From: Leifsonia sp. Root4 | Lineage (GTDB): Bacteria; Actinomycetota; Actinomycetes; Actinomycetales; Microbacteriaceae | Length of the DNA: 64,000 bases | Assembly (NCBI RefSeq): GCF_001425085.1 | Contig: NZ_LMDN01000003.1 | Coordinates: forward strand, 289,089 to 353,088 | Reading direction: 5' to 3' | Shown: positions 34,889 to 44,029 of the stretch, piece by piece | How the letters are laid out: every line of letters begins with the position of its first letter | Numbering within the stretch: the stretch's first letter is position 1 | Program-made: the position numbers and the translations under genes | Notes under the pieces: model-generated | The model's input: the letters and a program-made list of their open reading frames with translations, nothing else | What the model was told of the DNA's origin: nothing | Database searches by the model: none

Positions 34889-36184
34889 CTAGACGTAAGG
34901 GGAACCCATACTCACGCTGTGGATGCTATCTGGGTTACGGACCCAATGAGCTCGTTCTGGGATGGGGGTTGGATCGTACTTAGGTGCGTTCTGCTGATTG
35001 ACAACACTGGCCGGGCGAAGTGCTCGGCGACGAAGCTCCCATACGAGTTCTGCGAGCTCATGTCGCAAGTCGCGCCCGACAAGCCGTTCGTCGAGTCTTG
35101 CCGCATCTTTGGAGAGGACTTCACGATATGGGAGACCTGTCACACGAGTGAGCGCGTGGAACAGACAGACTCTCAGCTCATGGTCAATGGGTAACTGGAT
35201 CGGAAGCGAAAATGGAGCCGAGGGGTAGAGCGTGAGCGCTGCTTCAACGTCAGTAGCAGCTTCGACGATCTCGGAGTCGGACCCGCCGGTTGTGAGGCGC
35301 CGATGCAGCGCAGAGAGAGATTTTTGAAGCGTATCCAGTTGTAAATCGAATGCGTTGCGTTGTCGAGCGTAGGTGGTGACGAACACTGCCGCGATGGCAA
35401 CAATCACGCTTATCGTCGCGACCTGATTTTGCAGACGAGATGCGATTGCGGTTACTCCGGCCGCAGCGACGATGCACGCAACGAGCCATGCGGACAACGA
35501 CCAGACGCGGGCCCGGCCAGGATGAACCTGCGTCAGCACTCCGATCAGAGGGGGGCTCGCAGACAGCGCGGCGACCGAAAGTCCAACCGCGAGCATCTGT
35601 ATCGCCACGATGCCAATCAGCGTCACCGTGGAACTCGACTCTTGCATAGCAAAAAACAGCCAGATCGCGGCGCAGGCTGAGATCGCGAAGGACCCAATCC
35701 GGCACAGATTACGATGGAGCACTTCGCTAATGCGCATAGTTTTGTTGAGCACTCGCACCGAAGTATCGTCGCCTGCCCACACTGCGAGAGGCGTCCCTAT
35801 GGCAATCCCCGCGATGCCTACAGACAGGACCGCGTAGCGCCAGTTCTCTCCGAGCTGCGAAGTGAATAGGTTCCCCGCCACGGTGGCGATCAGACCGGCC
35901 ACTGCGAGTACAACGCCAGTGGCAGCCCAACCTCGATGCGGTCCTAAGGCCCGGCGGGGAGGAGCCGCGTTGAGAGACAGGTCTTCGGCTAGCTTCCACA
36001 AAAGTGAGTGGTGGAAGTTGGAGCGAAGGGGCATCGTCATGAGATGCAGTTTGGTGGGTGGGACTGACAGGGCGCAAATTCGGTGCTGAGCGATCATCTG
36101 GATGACGAGTTCGCCTTCGTCCGCGGGCGGTCTCTTGTTCGGGTTGGCCTGCCGGGAAGCAGAGTCAGGAGCGTGCTTACCCAT
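34889..36184 (-). CDS. Unknown multi-pass membrane protein, cargo
   Basis: Up to 431 residues; start unresolved (Met codons at 1, 30, 49 and 51, none with a convincing ribosome-binding site). About six hydrophobic segments lie in pairs near residues 88-108, 117-138, 163-180, 188-210, 232-250 and 258-275, followed by a ~150-residue cytoplasmic tail starting RQRNAFDLQLDTLQKSLSAL (coiled-coil-like). I recognise no family. The gene is AT-richer than the conjugation genes on both sides and separates the SCO6880-type gene from its VirB4 partner, so it is likely inserted cargo. Confidence 0.65.
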   Translation of the reverse strand: MGKHAPDSASRQANPNKRPPADEGELVIQMIAQHRICALSVPPTKLHLMTMPLRSNFHHSLLWKLAEDLSLNAAPPRRALGPHRGWAATGVVLAVAGLIATVAGNLFTSQLGENWRYAVLSVGIAGIAIGTPLAVWAGDDTSVRVLNKTMRISEVLHRNLCRIGSFAISACAAIWLFFAMQESSSTVTLIGIVAIQMLAVGLSVAALSASPPLIGVLTQVHPGRARVWSLSAWLVACIVAAAGVTAIASRLQNQVATISVIVAIAAVFVTTYARQRNAFDLQLDTLQKSLSALHRRLTTGGSDSEIVEAATDVEAALTLYPSAPFSLPIQLPIDHELRVCLFHALTRVTGLPYREVLSKDAARLDERLVGRDLRHELAELVWELRRRALRPASVVNQQNAPKYDPTPIPERAHWVRNPDSIHSVSMGSPYV

Positions 36185-36336
36185 CGAGGGAGAAACTCAT
36201 GGTCCACGAACTAACGGACTCCGGCGCTTCCCGGAGAAGTGCGGCTGGCCGAGGCAGCGCGGCAATTCCTCACCGCAGCTTGTTGAACGGACCAGCTTTG
36301 GCCAGTGGTGCCCGCGCAGTCCATCGCAGCTGGTTT

Positions 36337-37800
36337 TCACACACTCCGGCACAGCGGCAGCGCCGCCGCGGTGAACGCCTGCGCTTGCTGCCCGACAAGT
36401 CGCCGTGTCTCGCAGGATGCCTGGATAGCGGCCTGCTCGATCGAGGCGACCGCCGCATCCAGGTCGTTGGCGTTGGGCGCGGTCACGCAGATGAGGCCGG
36501 TCGTGTGCAGCACGCCGTGGCCGGCGGTGAGGTCGGCCTCTTGCTGCAGCACGTCTTCGTACTCGGCGTTTGCGCTGGCATCCTCGATCTGGCCGATGCG
36601 TTTGCGCTGGTGGGCATCGCTGATCAGCTCGGTCTTCTTTTTGCGGAGGTCGCGGGCTGCCTGGTCCGCGCGAATGGGCAGGTAGTGCAGTGACACCGTG
36701 CGCAGGACGCCGTTGGTGAAGACGACGGGGGAGAGGAAGCCGGGGTACACCTGCGACCGCGGCCATTCGCTGATCCACAGCACCGCGTGAAATGCGGTGT
36801 CGGAGCGGAGCCGGTCCCAACTTTCGGTGACGGCAACCGGGCCCGCGGTGGAAAGGTCACGCCCAATTTCGCGATGGCGTTCGAGACTGATGCCAATGGC
36901 AGGGTCGTAGGCCGTTCGCAGGATGCTTGCGAGCTCGTCGGCCGTAAGCCACCCACCGACAACGAGATCCGCCGCGCGCAGGGCGCCGGTCAGAGCCGTC
37001 ATCTCCTGGCGAAGCACCGTTGCCGCGCCGCGCATGCCGCCGCCCTGCGTGCGGATCTGTCGGGATGCAGCGCGGAGGTCGAGGGAGAGGCTGACCGTGG
37101 TCGCGTGGCGTTCGCCGGCCGGGCCGGCGCGCTCGATGAGGTCGCGGTAGGTCGCGGTCGCCCAACTGTCGTCCTTGATGCCGTGCTGCTCCCACCACTC
37201 GGCGAGGGCCGTGCCCGAATCGGGCAGGGTGCGTTCCGACACCTGCAGGCGGGCAATGCGCCCAGATCGGCACGCGCCGGCGAGCACGCGCCCCCATCCG
37301 GCCACGCGCCGATTCTGCTCGCCCGGGTCGAGCAGGGCGAACGCGGGGTGCGAGACCGCGACGATCGCGGTGAGGGTCTGCTCGTGCGGGTCGTGCACCA
37401 TGACCGCACCGGACTCGGGATCGTTCCACTCACGCAGCGAGGCCGCGTCGCCGGGGAGTGCGAGCGTGCCGACAGGGCGGGGGCGGATGACGCGGCGCCG
37501 GTAGGTGAGTTGACCGTGTGCGCTGCGCCACATCCATCGGCTGACGATCGGCACCCACTCGACGAGTTTGCGTCCACCGATCGGGATGGCAGCGGTCAGC
37601 GCTGCGGTGCCCCAGATCGGACTCGTCCACGCGATGCCCGAGGCGCCCGCCGTGTACAGCGCGGTGACCAAGGTGAAGATGCCGATTGACATGGCGATCA
37701 GCTGAGGTACCGAGAGGCCGAGCAGGACGCCGCGTCGAGCCAGTCGGGAGAACTGCACCGGTCCGAGTTGATACTCGGCATGGTTGTTGCCTGTGATCAT
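36337..37800 (-). CDS. SCO6880-type conjugation protein
   Basis: 487 residues. N-terminal two-helix membrane part (PrgI-like, residues ~25-75: GVLLGLSVPQLIAMSIGIFTL ... IWGTAALTAAIPIGG) followed by a large cytoplasmic domain with GRKLVEWVPI, WGRVLAGACRSGRIARLQV, SRQIRTQGGGMRGAATVL and LPIRADQAARDLRKKKTELISD, the pattern of actinobacterial SCO6880 proteins. These correspond to VirB3 plus the N-terminal part of VirB4 in other systems. It is followed by cargo rather than directly by VirB4. Confidence 0.88.
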   Translation of the reverse strand: MITGNNHAEYQLGPVQFSRLARRGVLLGLSVPQLIAMSIGIFTLVTALYTAGASGIAWTSPIWGTAALTAAIPIGGRKLVEWVPIVSRWMWRSAHGQLTYRRRVIRPRPVGTLALPGDAASLREWNDPESGAVMVHDPHEQTLTAIVAVSHPAFALLDPGEQNRRVAGWGRVLAGACRSGRIARLQVSERTLPDSGTALAEWWEQHGIKDDSWATATYRDLIERAGPAGERHATTVSLSLDLRAASRQIRTQGGGMRGAATVLRQEMTALTGALRAADLVVGGWLTADELASILRTAYDPAIGISLERHREIGRDLSTAGPVAVTESWDRLRSDTAFHAVLWISEWPRSQVYPGFLSPVVFTNGVLRTVSLHYLPIRADQAARDLRKKKTELISDAHQRKRIGQIEDASANAEYEDVLQQEADLTAGHGVLHTTGLICVTAPNANDLDAAVASIEQAAIQASCETRRLVGQQAQAFTAAALPLCRSV

Positions 37801-37802
37801 GG

Positions 37803-39185
37803 CTAGGCGTCCTTCCTTGCTCGTGCGGCCGTGGGGGACGCAGCATCCGGTGAAGGTGAAGACGGCCTCGGGCGGCGGGGGCCGACGACCCGGGGCGGGC
37901 TGCTCGGTGGGGCGGGTGCCGCGCTGTCGTCGGCGGATTGCGTGTGCGCATCGGCCGCCTGCCCGACTGTGTTGCCGACTCGCGGGCCAGCCTTGGCTGC
38001 TGTGGTGGCGACGACGGCCACTCCGGTCGGTCCCGCAGCGGCGGTTGCGCCCGCGGTGCCTGCGCTGGCGGTACTGCCACTTGCCGCGCCGGTGCTCGAG
38101 GTGCCGGTAGATCCGGCAGTGCTTGCCGAGGATGTGGCGGGGCCGCCACCGCCACTACCCGCTGTGGTGGGGGCCGTGCTGCCCCGGGCTGGCGTAGCGC
38201 TCTCACCGCCACTGCTCGGGCCAAGGATCTTCTTCGCGCTCTCCTTCATTGGTGCGCTCGGCACCGGAACGGGCCGGTTCATCGCCGATTTGGCTTCTTG
38301 CTCGCTCGACATGGCGTGGTACATGTCGAAGCCAATGAAGCTCAGGAACTTGTACGTGATGTACGGCGCGAACGCCGCGATGAACATCAGCACGATGCCC
38401 GCGATCGGATCGCTGATCGAGGCGAGATCCGCATCGATGGGTGCCGAGACCTGGGCGACAGCCACCAGGAAGATGACGACGAGCACAAGTTTCGACAGGA
38501 TCAGGGCGATCACGAAGGCGACCCATTTCGTGAACCAGCCTTTCGTGGCATCCCATGTTGCACCCGCGAGGGCGATCGGGCCGAAAACGATCGCGACCAG
38601 CAGCAATGCCTTGCGGATGAGGAGCGAGAACCAGACGATCGCTGCGGCGCTGATCGCGAGCGCAGAGAGGAAGATCGTCACGATCGCGCCGACGCCGGGA
38701 GCGCCGATGCCGATCGCCGTGAGCCCACCGGCGAGCAAAGCGATGCGGTCGCCCATTCCCTCCATGGTGTTGCCGCTGGCCTGAACGACCCCGATCGTCA
38801 GCTGGTCGGTGATTTCGAGCATCAGCCCCGTGACGGTGATGAGCACGAAGGATCCCAGTACCGACTTGGCGAGGCCGAGTGCGGCCCGGGAGAGAGCGGT
38901 CGGGTCGCGGTGGACGAGCCCGGTGATGAGTTGCAGGCAGAAGAGTATGAGGGTGACGAAGACGGCGACGCCGAAGAGCACGTTGTACACGTCGATGTAC
39001 CCGGGGTCGGTGACGTCGACGAGTGTGGTCGTGTCGAAGGCATTCCACACGGCCTCGAAGAGCCAGGCGGCGGCCGAGCCCATTGAACTCGCGAGCCAGT
39101 CGAACGGCGCCGCGATCAGGGAAGCAGTGCCTTCGCCGACGGTGTCGCACACCTCGGCGATGACTGGGATGTCGCAGACACTCAT
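37803..39185 (-). CDS. VirB6/TrbL-like polytopic channel protein
   Basis: 460 residues. Residues 1-60 contain an amphipathic lead (SLIAAPFDWLASSMGSAAAWLFEAVW); five to six membrane helices follow to about residue 300, with FKFLSFIGFDMYH-like sequence at the end. The last ~150 residues are Ser/Thr/Gly/Ala/Pro repeats with no fold, as in TrbL proteins. It should form the inner-membrane part of the mating channel. Two bases separate it from the SCO6880-type gene. Confidence 0.85.
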   Translation of the reverse strand: MSVCDIPVIAEVCDTVGEGTASLIAAPFDWLASSMGSAAAWLFEAVWNAFDTTTLVDVTDPGYIDVYNVLFGVAVFVTLILFCLQLITGLVHRDPTALSRAALGLAKSVLGSFVLITVTGLMLEITDQLTIGVVQASGNTMEGMGDRIALLAGGLTAIGIGAPGVGAIVTIFLSALAISAAAIVWFSLLIRKALLLVAIVFGPIALAGATWDATKGWFTKWVAFVIALILSKLVLVVIFLVAVAQVSAPIDADLASISDPIAGIVLMFIAAFAPYITYKFLSFIGFDMYHAMSSEQEAKSAMNRPVPVPSAPMKESAKKILGPSSGGESATPARGSTAPTTAGSGGGGPATSSASTAGSTGTSSTGAASGSTASAGTAGATAAAGPTGVAVVATTAAKAGPRVGNTVGQAADAHTQSADDSAAPAPPSSPPRVVGPRRPRPSSPSPDAASPTAARARKDA

Positions 39186-39210
39186 CGCTCTGCCCTGTCG
39201 TCTGACCGGG

Positions 39211-39480
39211 TCAGACGGTTTGGCCGACGTTCCAGAAGAAGTTGATGAGCGTGACAGCTGCGCCGCAGATGATCGCCGCCCCGCACGACACGAGCACGCC
39301 GAGCTTGCCGCGCGACGCCAGGTGCGGGTTTGAGGAGTTGGCGCCGAAGCCCCACACGATCGCCGAGATGATCAGGGCAAGCACGCTCAGGATCAGTCCG
39401 ACGGTCATCACTGCCCCCACGATGACGCGTAGCTGCTCGATGCCGGGAAGCCCGGTCCCGTTGGGGTCGATGTCGATCAC
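39211..39480 (-). CDS. Small two-helix conjugation protein (DUF6112-like), copy 2
   Basis: 89 residues from GTG 39480 (GAGGGAGC upstream). Two membrane helices (VGAVMTVGLILSVLALIISAIVWGF and VLVSCGAAIICGAAVTLINFFW) flank a short basic loop (HLASRGKLG). Same size and pattern as the protein at 41740-42006. The topology resembles VirB2/TrbC pilins but no leader-cleavage site is evident, so pilin function is inference. It opens the TrbL-SCO6880 segment. Confidence 0.8.
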   Translation of the reverse strand: MIDIDPNGTGLPGIEQLRVIVGAVMTVGLILSVLALIISAIVWGFGANSSNPHLASRGKLGVLVSCGAAIICGAAVTLINFFWNVGQTV

Positions 39481-39730
39481 TGCGTGCTCCCTCGGTCGTG
39501 GCATGGGTACGAACGTCAGGTGCGCGCGGCGTTCCCGAGACGCGTCAGCGCCGCGAGTCGTTGAGCACTAAGTCGAAGTATCGCCGTGATGCTTGAGCGC
39601 CGATATCCCGTGGTCGGCGTTTAACGCGCCACGCAAGAATCCGAACGAGGAGGTCGGCCTTCTTTGTCGGTCGGCGGAGCACGCGCTGAGAGGCGATAGT
39701 CTTTCCGAATCCATCGTACGGAGGCCTGCA

Positions 39731-40312
39731 GTGTCGGAACCCCGAATCCATAGTCGGAGCTTCAGCGTTATGGGCGCAATGTTTGTCGCGGCGTTTGCCC
39801 TCGCTGGTTGCTCAAGCCCAGCGCCGACTGTAATTACCGCCGCGCCGGCGACAGGCGAGGCCCTTGTGGGAAACGGTTACGACCTTACGCTCCCCGAAGG
39901 CTGGTCTGAGCAGAGCGACGAATCGCTACTGGGCTTAGAAGACGTACCGGGCTTCGACGTGATGGCTTTCGACAAGACTGACCTCGACGGCTTCGCGGAC
40001 AACCTCAACGTCATTGCATCCTCTGCGGGGGGAATGACGCCTGACCAGGCGGAGTCGCGCGCTGTGGACGAGTTTGAGGGCGCGGGCGTAAACGTGACGA
40101 TACGCGACCGCATCATGGTCGCAGAAACGGAATCCGTTCACCTCTCAGCCAGGGGCTCTAGCAACGGAGCAGACTACCAAATCGAGCAGTTCCTCATCCC
40201 TGTCGCGGATTGGAATACGTTCGTCGTTACGTTCTCCTTTAGCCCGACCGTTTCCGAATCGGACCGCAACAACCTTTCGGAATCGGTGCTGGCGACCTGG
40301 ATCTGGGCTTAA
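39731..40312 (+). CDS. Putative lipoprotein, cargo
   Basis: 193 residues from GTG 39731 (GGAGG upstream). A signal peptide ends in the lipobox LAGC at about residue 26, so the protein should be lipid-anchored outside the membrane. The mature part has an acidic ~165-residue domain beginning NGYDLTLPEGWSEQSDESLLG, like small actinobacterial lipoproteins of unknown role. It faces against the transfer genes on both sides and is visibly lower in GC. Confidence 0.75.
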   Translation: MSEPRIHSRSFSVMGAMFVAAFALAGCSSPAPTVITAAPATGEALVGNGYDLTLPEGWSEQSDESLLGLEDVPGFDVMAFDKTDLDGFADNLNVIASSAGGMTPDQAESRAVDEFEGAGVNVTIRDRIMVAETESVHLSARGSSNGADYQIEQFLIPVADWNTFVVTFSFSPTVSESDRNNLSESVLATWIWA

Positions 40313-40629
40313 GAGCCGCACCGCCCCGCCGCTGGCCACTCGCCTCCTCAAGGTGGGGGCGCAAAACAGCATCGTTTTGTGAACCCGACGAGGACCACGA
40401 CCTCACATCAACGGCGTGTTTCAAGCACCGGCCGTGCAGGTCCCTCCGTCGGCCGTCGAAACTTCCGTTTGTCACAGCCACCTCTCGTGCTTTCGAAGAA
40501 CAGTTTCACTGTCGAAAGTTCCAAAAGCGGTGTCATGTGCACCCGAGGCGTGAACCGCATCCGATACAACGGCAGCGCGCCCCCGAATGAGCGCTTTCGG
40601 CCAAGCCGCCAGCCATGGCACCTTGGAAC
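40313..40629. other. Gap between cargo genes
   Basis: No gene is recognised; open frames here lack family features. It must contain the promoter of the zinc-ribbon gene, but no clear -35/-10 pair stands out. Confidence 0.4.
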
Positions 40630-40791
40630 ATGCCCAGCCAGTACACCCACGACATGTGCCGCATCTGCCGACAGAAGACCAACTGGAAGTACCTGCCGAA
40701 CGAGCGGGACCAGTGGGGGCGTACCCTCATGGTCTGCACCAACTGCAACACCAGAAAATCGAAGCCCGGCCAGGAAAAGCAGAACCTCTGA
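40630..40791 (+). CDS. Small zinc-ribbon protein, cargo
   Basis: 53 residues: MPSQYTHDMCRICRQKTNWK... with CRIC (10-13) and CTNC (36-39), two CxxC knuckles that would hold one zinc, then a basic tail (RKSKPGQEKQNL). Such ribbons bind nucleic acid or proteins. It ends 75 bases before the glycosylase-fold gene on the same strand. No strong ribosome-binding site is seen, so the coding call rests on the paired motifs and charge pattern. Confidence 0.6.
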   Translation: MPSQYTHDMCRICRQKTNWKYLPNERDQWGRTLMVCTNCNTRKSKPGQEKQNL

Positions 40792-40866
40792 CGCCGCCCT
40801 CCAAGTAGCGAGCGGACATCTGGCCCCAGATGGGCACACCCAAAGAACGGCCCCTATGCTGAGCCC

Positions 40867-41511
40867 ATGACCAACGCCGCGCAACTGTCGTTTGGGCTTG
40901 CAGATGCAGTTCTAGCAATGTCCTCGACGCTGACAGCAACCAATTTCTACCTTGACTCGAGTGATCTCGAGGGGGACTTCCTCTCGACAGCCGCGGAACG
41001 ACGTGCGCGTCTGTACGAGCACCTCAATGCTGTGGAAGCCGGCGACCTCGTGCTCGTCGGCGAGGCCGCGGGATGGCAGGGGGCTCGGCAGTCCGGGGTG
41101 CCATTCACCTCAGCCGCCGCGGTAGGTCTTCGCGGCAAGATCGAGCCAAGTGCCACTGCCGTACACAAGTTGCTCGCGAGCGTCGGGGCGGGCGAACGCA
41201 CTCTCCTTTGGAATGCGTTCCCGCTCCATCCGCATGATCCGGGCAAGCCTCGCACCAATCGGACTCCCACGTCGGCCGAGCTAGATAGCGGGATGGATGC
41301 CCTCCGTCTGGCGATAGCGGGTCGCCGCATAGTCTGCGTCGGCAAGAAGGCCGGGGGGAGTGTCGAGCAGCTTCTAGGCCACAAGATCCCCGACATCCAC
41401 CACGCCTCTTCTGCCAGCCCGGCGATAGTCGTCCGCCACCCAAGCTACGGTGGCGCCCCGCGATTTGGCTCTGAGACCGCTGCGGCGCTCAGTATCTGGA
41501 ATTTGGGGTAG
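40867..41511 (+). CDS. Uracil-DNA glycosylase-fold protein, cargo
   Basis: 214 residues. It has the superfamily motifs: GEAAGWQGARQSGVPFTS (65-82; motif 1 GExxG...GxPF), LLWNAFPLHPH (113-123) and motif 2 VRHPSYGG (H191-P-S). The usual Asp/Glu water-activating residue of classical UDG and the Fe-S cysteines of family 4 are absent, so base specificity is open. The fold removes damaged or modified bases; some members act in phage defence against modified DNA. It lies with the zinc-ribbon and lipoprotein genes between two transfer blocks. Confidence 0.8.
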   Translation: MTNAAQLSFGLADAVLAMSSTLTATNFYLDSSDLEGDFLSTAAERRARLYEHLNAVEAGDLVLVGEAAGWQGARQSGVPFTSAAAVGLRGKIEPSATAVHKLLASVGAGERTLLWNAFPLHPHDPGKPRTNRTPTSAELDSGMDALRLAIAGRRIVCVGKKAGGSVEQLLGHKIPDIHHASSASPAIVVRHPSYGGAPRFGSETAAALSIWNLG

Positions 41512-41739
41512 ACGAAGTCTGACAGTGGGAGTGTCGCCCCTGAAGGTTCATCGGGATCTGACGGCCCAGCGGGAGCGGACATGACCGCGAGACAGCATAG
41601 GCGCTATGAAGCGAGGCGGAGAGCGGCCACGGAAGATGGTCGTGAACCGACAAACTCACATCTGCAATGCAAGTTGAACCGTTCCCGGTTTCATGCCGCA
41701 GTTCTACCAGCGACGTTCTTGGTGCTGAGCAGCTGATTG

Positions 41740-42006
41740 TCAGAGCTGTCCGCCGACCTCCAACAGGAAGTTGACCCAGGCGATGCAGGCACCGGCGAGC
41801 ACAGCAGCCCCGCACGCCACCCAGAGTCCGATTCGGGCTTTCGTGGCAGCTTGGAAGTGGCCGTTCGCTGTGGCAAGTGCCCAGGTGACCCCGCAGAGGA
41901 TCATCATCAGTACCGCCACGATGAGCACGAATGTCAGCAGGGCGCCGACGATGCTCTGCAGTTCGGCGGCGCCGCCCACGGCGCCGAAGTCCGGGAAGAT
42001 GTCCAT
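41740..42006 (-). CDS. Small two-helix conjugation protein (DUF6112-like), copy 1
   Basis: 88 residues, MDIFPDFGAVGGAAELQSIV..., with AGGAAAGG upstream of ATG 42006. Two membrane helices (LLTFVLIVAVLMMILCGVTWALA; LWVACGAAVLAGACIAWVNFLL) and a basic loop (KARIG). It is a homologue of 39211-39480, separated from it by the lipoprotein/glycosylase cargo. It begins one base after the M23 protein gene ends. Pilin-like or channel role is inferred from size and position. Confidence 0.82.
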   Translation of the reverse strand: MDIFPDFGAVGGAAELQSIVGALLTFVLIVAVLMMILCGVTWALATANGHFQAATKARIGLWVACGAAVLAGACIAWVNFLLEVGGQL

Positions 42007-42007
42007 A

Positions 42008-43174
42008 TCATGCTGCCTTTCCTGGTCTGCACCCCGCCGGCGCGACCTCGGCACTGGCGAGGCCCGTTGCGCCGTGTTCGGCGAGCCACACCATTGCGTT
42101 GACGGCGGGCTCGCGCTCACCGCCCGGGTGAATCTCGACATGAAGGTGTGGGCCGGTCGATTTGCCCGCGGAGCCGACGTCACCGATGTGTTGACCCGCG
42201 ACCACGCTGTTGCCCACTGCGACGTGGATGCCCTCGTCATACATGTGGGCGTAGTACGAGGCGACGCGCTCACCGCCGACTGTGTGCTCGATGACGATCA
42301 GCCCGCCGTACGTGCCACGTCGGCCGGCGAAGCTGACGACTCCGTCGGCGACTGCGAGGATCGGGGTTCCCGCAGGTGCGGCGAGGTCGCTTCCGGCGTG
42401 GAAAGCCTGCGCTCCGGTGACGGGGTCGGTTCGCCAGCCGAAGCTGTCGGTGCCGGTGTACGTGCCAGCAGGGAGCGGGAACACGATGCGTGAAGTCTCC
42501 GGAACAGCCGGATTCGCAGCATCCGCGCTCGCCGAAGTAGGTTGAGTGAGCGCAGCAAGGATCGCTTCCGCGACCGGCTGATAGTTCTGATACCGATCGG
42601 GGTAGGCGCTAACCTCCACAGCTTGCGCGGCCTCGCCCGGGTCCACGAGCTGCCAGCCGGCAATATCGAGTAGCCCGCGCGGTGATCCGGCGTTCGGCCC
42701 AGATAGTCCACCGAAGAATGCCCGTGCCTGATACTCCGGATCCATGAGTTCGGCGACGGTGCCCCAACCCGAGATCGAGCGCATTTGGAAGAGCCCCAGC
42801 GAATCGTGATCGGAGCCGAACCCGTCATTGGGGTAGCTCGCGGACTCGGGGTACGCGGTGGGATTCGCGAGCATGCGCAGCGTCGACTCCGTGAGCGCGG
42901 CCATCAGTGCGATCAGCGCTCCCTCGCGACCAACGCCGGCCGTGCGTCCTCCGACGGAGAGGATCGTCGCCGCATGGGTGAGCTGCTGTCGATTGAGGGT
43001 GATCGACTGACCGTTTCGCGTGTGTGCGGTTAGCGAGTCCGGGATGCTGCCAACGAGGAGCGATCCCGAGCCGCAGGAGATCGCAGCGGGGTTCATGAGC
43101 GCTGCGACACTCACCAGGCCAACAAACGGTCCGACCAGCACGAGCAGTGCGAGGATGCCGATGATCTTCTTCAT
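42008..43174 (-). CDS. Cell-wall hydrolase with transglycosylase-like and M23 peptidase domains
   Basis: 388 residues with an N-terminal membrane anchor or signal (residues 4-26). Residues ~70-160 resemble lysozyme-like transglycosylases (Glu96 in ALTEST; SLGLFQMR). Residues ~240-370 form an M23 domain with H259/D263 (HAGSD) and H343-L-H345 (GPHLHVEIH), the zinc-binding set. Such VirB1-type proteins open peptidoglycan for the mating channel. It lies between the single-pass membrane protein and the first DUF6112-like gene, all within 10 bases. Confidence 0.92.
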   Translation of the reverse strand: MKKIIGILALLVLVGPFVGLVSVAALMNPAAISCGSGSLLVGSIPDSLTAHTRNGQSITLNRQQLTHAATILSVGGRTAGVGREGALIALMAALTESTLRMLANPTAYPESASYPNDGFGSDHDSLGLFQMRSISGWGTVAELMDPEYQARAFFGGLSGPNAGSPRGLLDIAGWQLVDPGEAAQAVEVSAYPDRYQNYQPVAEAILAALTQPTSASADAANPAVPETSRIVFPLPAGTYTGTDSFGWRTDPVTGAQAFHAGSDLAAPAGTPILAVADGVVSFAGRRGTYGGLIVIEHTVGGERVASYYAHMYDEGIHVAVGNSVVAGQHIGDVGSAGKSTGPHLHVEIHPGGEREPAVNAMVWLAEHGATGLASAEVAPAGCRPGKAA

Positions 43175-43183
43175 CGCTCGGCC

Positions 43184-43837
43184 TCATTCCAGGGGACGGT
43201 CGAGCTGCGAGAGGCGAAGCAGCGCACACGGGTCCAGGCCCGGGCACGCGACAAACGCTGTGAACGATACCTGTCGCTCCGTACGCGTGACCTCGGTGTT
43301 CCACGTGCCCGCACGATGGCGGGTTCCCACGATGGTCAGTGCCGTGGCGCCTCGCGGGAGCTGGCCTGGCGCCGCCTGCTCGAGCGCGGTCGACCAGGCA
43401 TCCGGCACGGTGACTGATTGCAGTTCAAACCACTGGAGAGTGCCGAACGCTCTGAGTTGCTGCCACATTTCGGCGATCGGCAGGTAGCCACGAACATCGG
43501 ATGCCACGGCCGCCGCTTCATCCACATCGGCGGCGTCGACGAGCACTTGTGCCCACGCGGCGGGGCCACTTTCGTGGCGAGTGTCCCAGGTGAACAGGGC
43601 ACGCGCGACGCTGCGGGCGAACAGCACCGGGTCTGACGTCCCGGCCACGGGCTGAGGCTGGCCGATGCGCAGCGGCAACGTCGGCGAGACGGATGCTTCG
43701 TTCGCCGGCACCTCCGTCCGGCTCGCGTTCGCTGGCCCACGGAGCAGCCCGTAGAGGCCGACTGCCATGAGTACGAGCAGCGCGATGGCGCTGCCGACGA
43801 TGGCGATGATCAGCCGGCGCCGGCGAACAAAGTGCAT
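43184..43837 (-). CDS. Single-pass conjugation protein (possible VirB8/TcpC-like)
   Basis: 217 residues from ATG 43837 (GAGGAGC upstream; the longer frame lacks this). A basic RRRR start, one membrane helix (about 8-30) and an exported domain with VLFARSVARALFTWDTRH, WAQVLVDAADVDEAAAVASDVRGYLP and a strand-rich end. Many conjugation gene sets place a protein of this shape, with an NTF2-like domain, next to the M23 enzyme; assignment to VirB8/TcpC is inference. Confidence 0.75.
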   Translation of the reverse strand: MHFVRRRRLIIAIVGSAIALLVLMAVGLYGLLRGPANASRTEVPANEASVSPTLPLRIGQPQPVAGTSDPVLFARSVARALFTWDTRHESGPAAWAQVLVDAADVDEAAAVASDVRGYLPIAEMWQQLRAFGTLQWFELQSVTVPDAWSTALEQAAPGQLPRGATALTIVGTRHRAGTWNTEVTRTERQVSFTAFVACPGLDPCALLRLSQLDRPLE

Positions 43838-44029
43838 GGTGAGCTCCTCGAGAGCGCGTCGTAGAGCCGCGCTATCTGCAAGGTGCACCCGATTGTGCTT
43901 GGTGGTGGCCGCCTGAGTTGGGCAGGGTGTGCTGGTGTCGGTGCGTTGAATCTCAATGGCGATGGGTGACGAAAACCCTCAGGCGTTGCTCGGCGCACTC
44001 AACCCAGCGTCTTGGCATATTGTCAAGCC

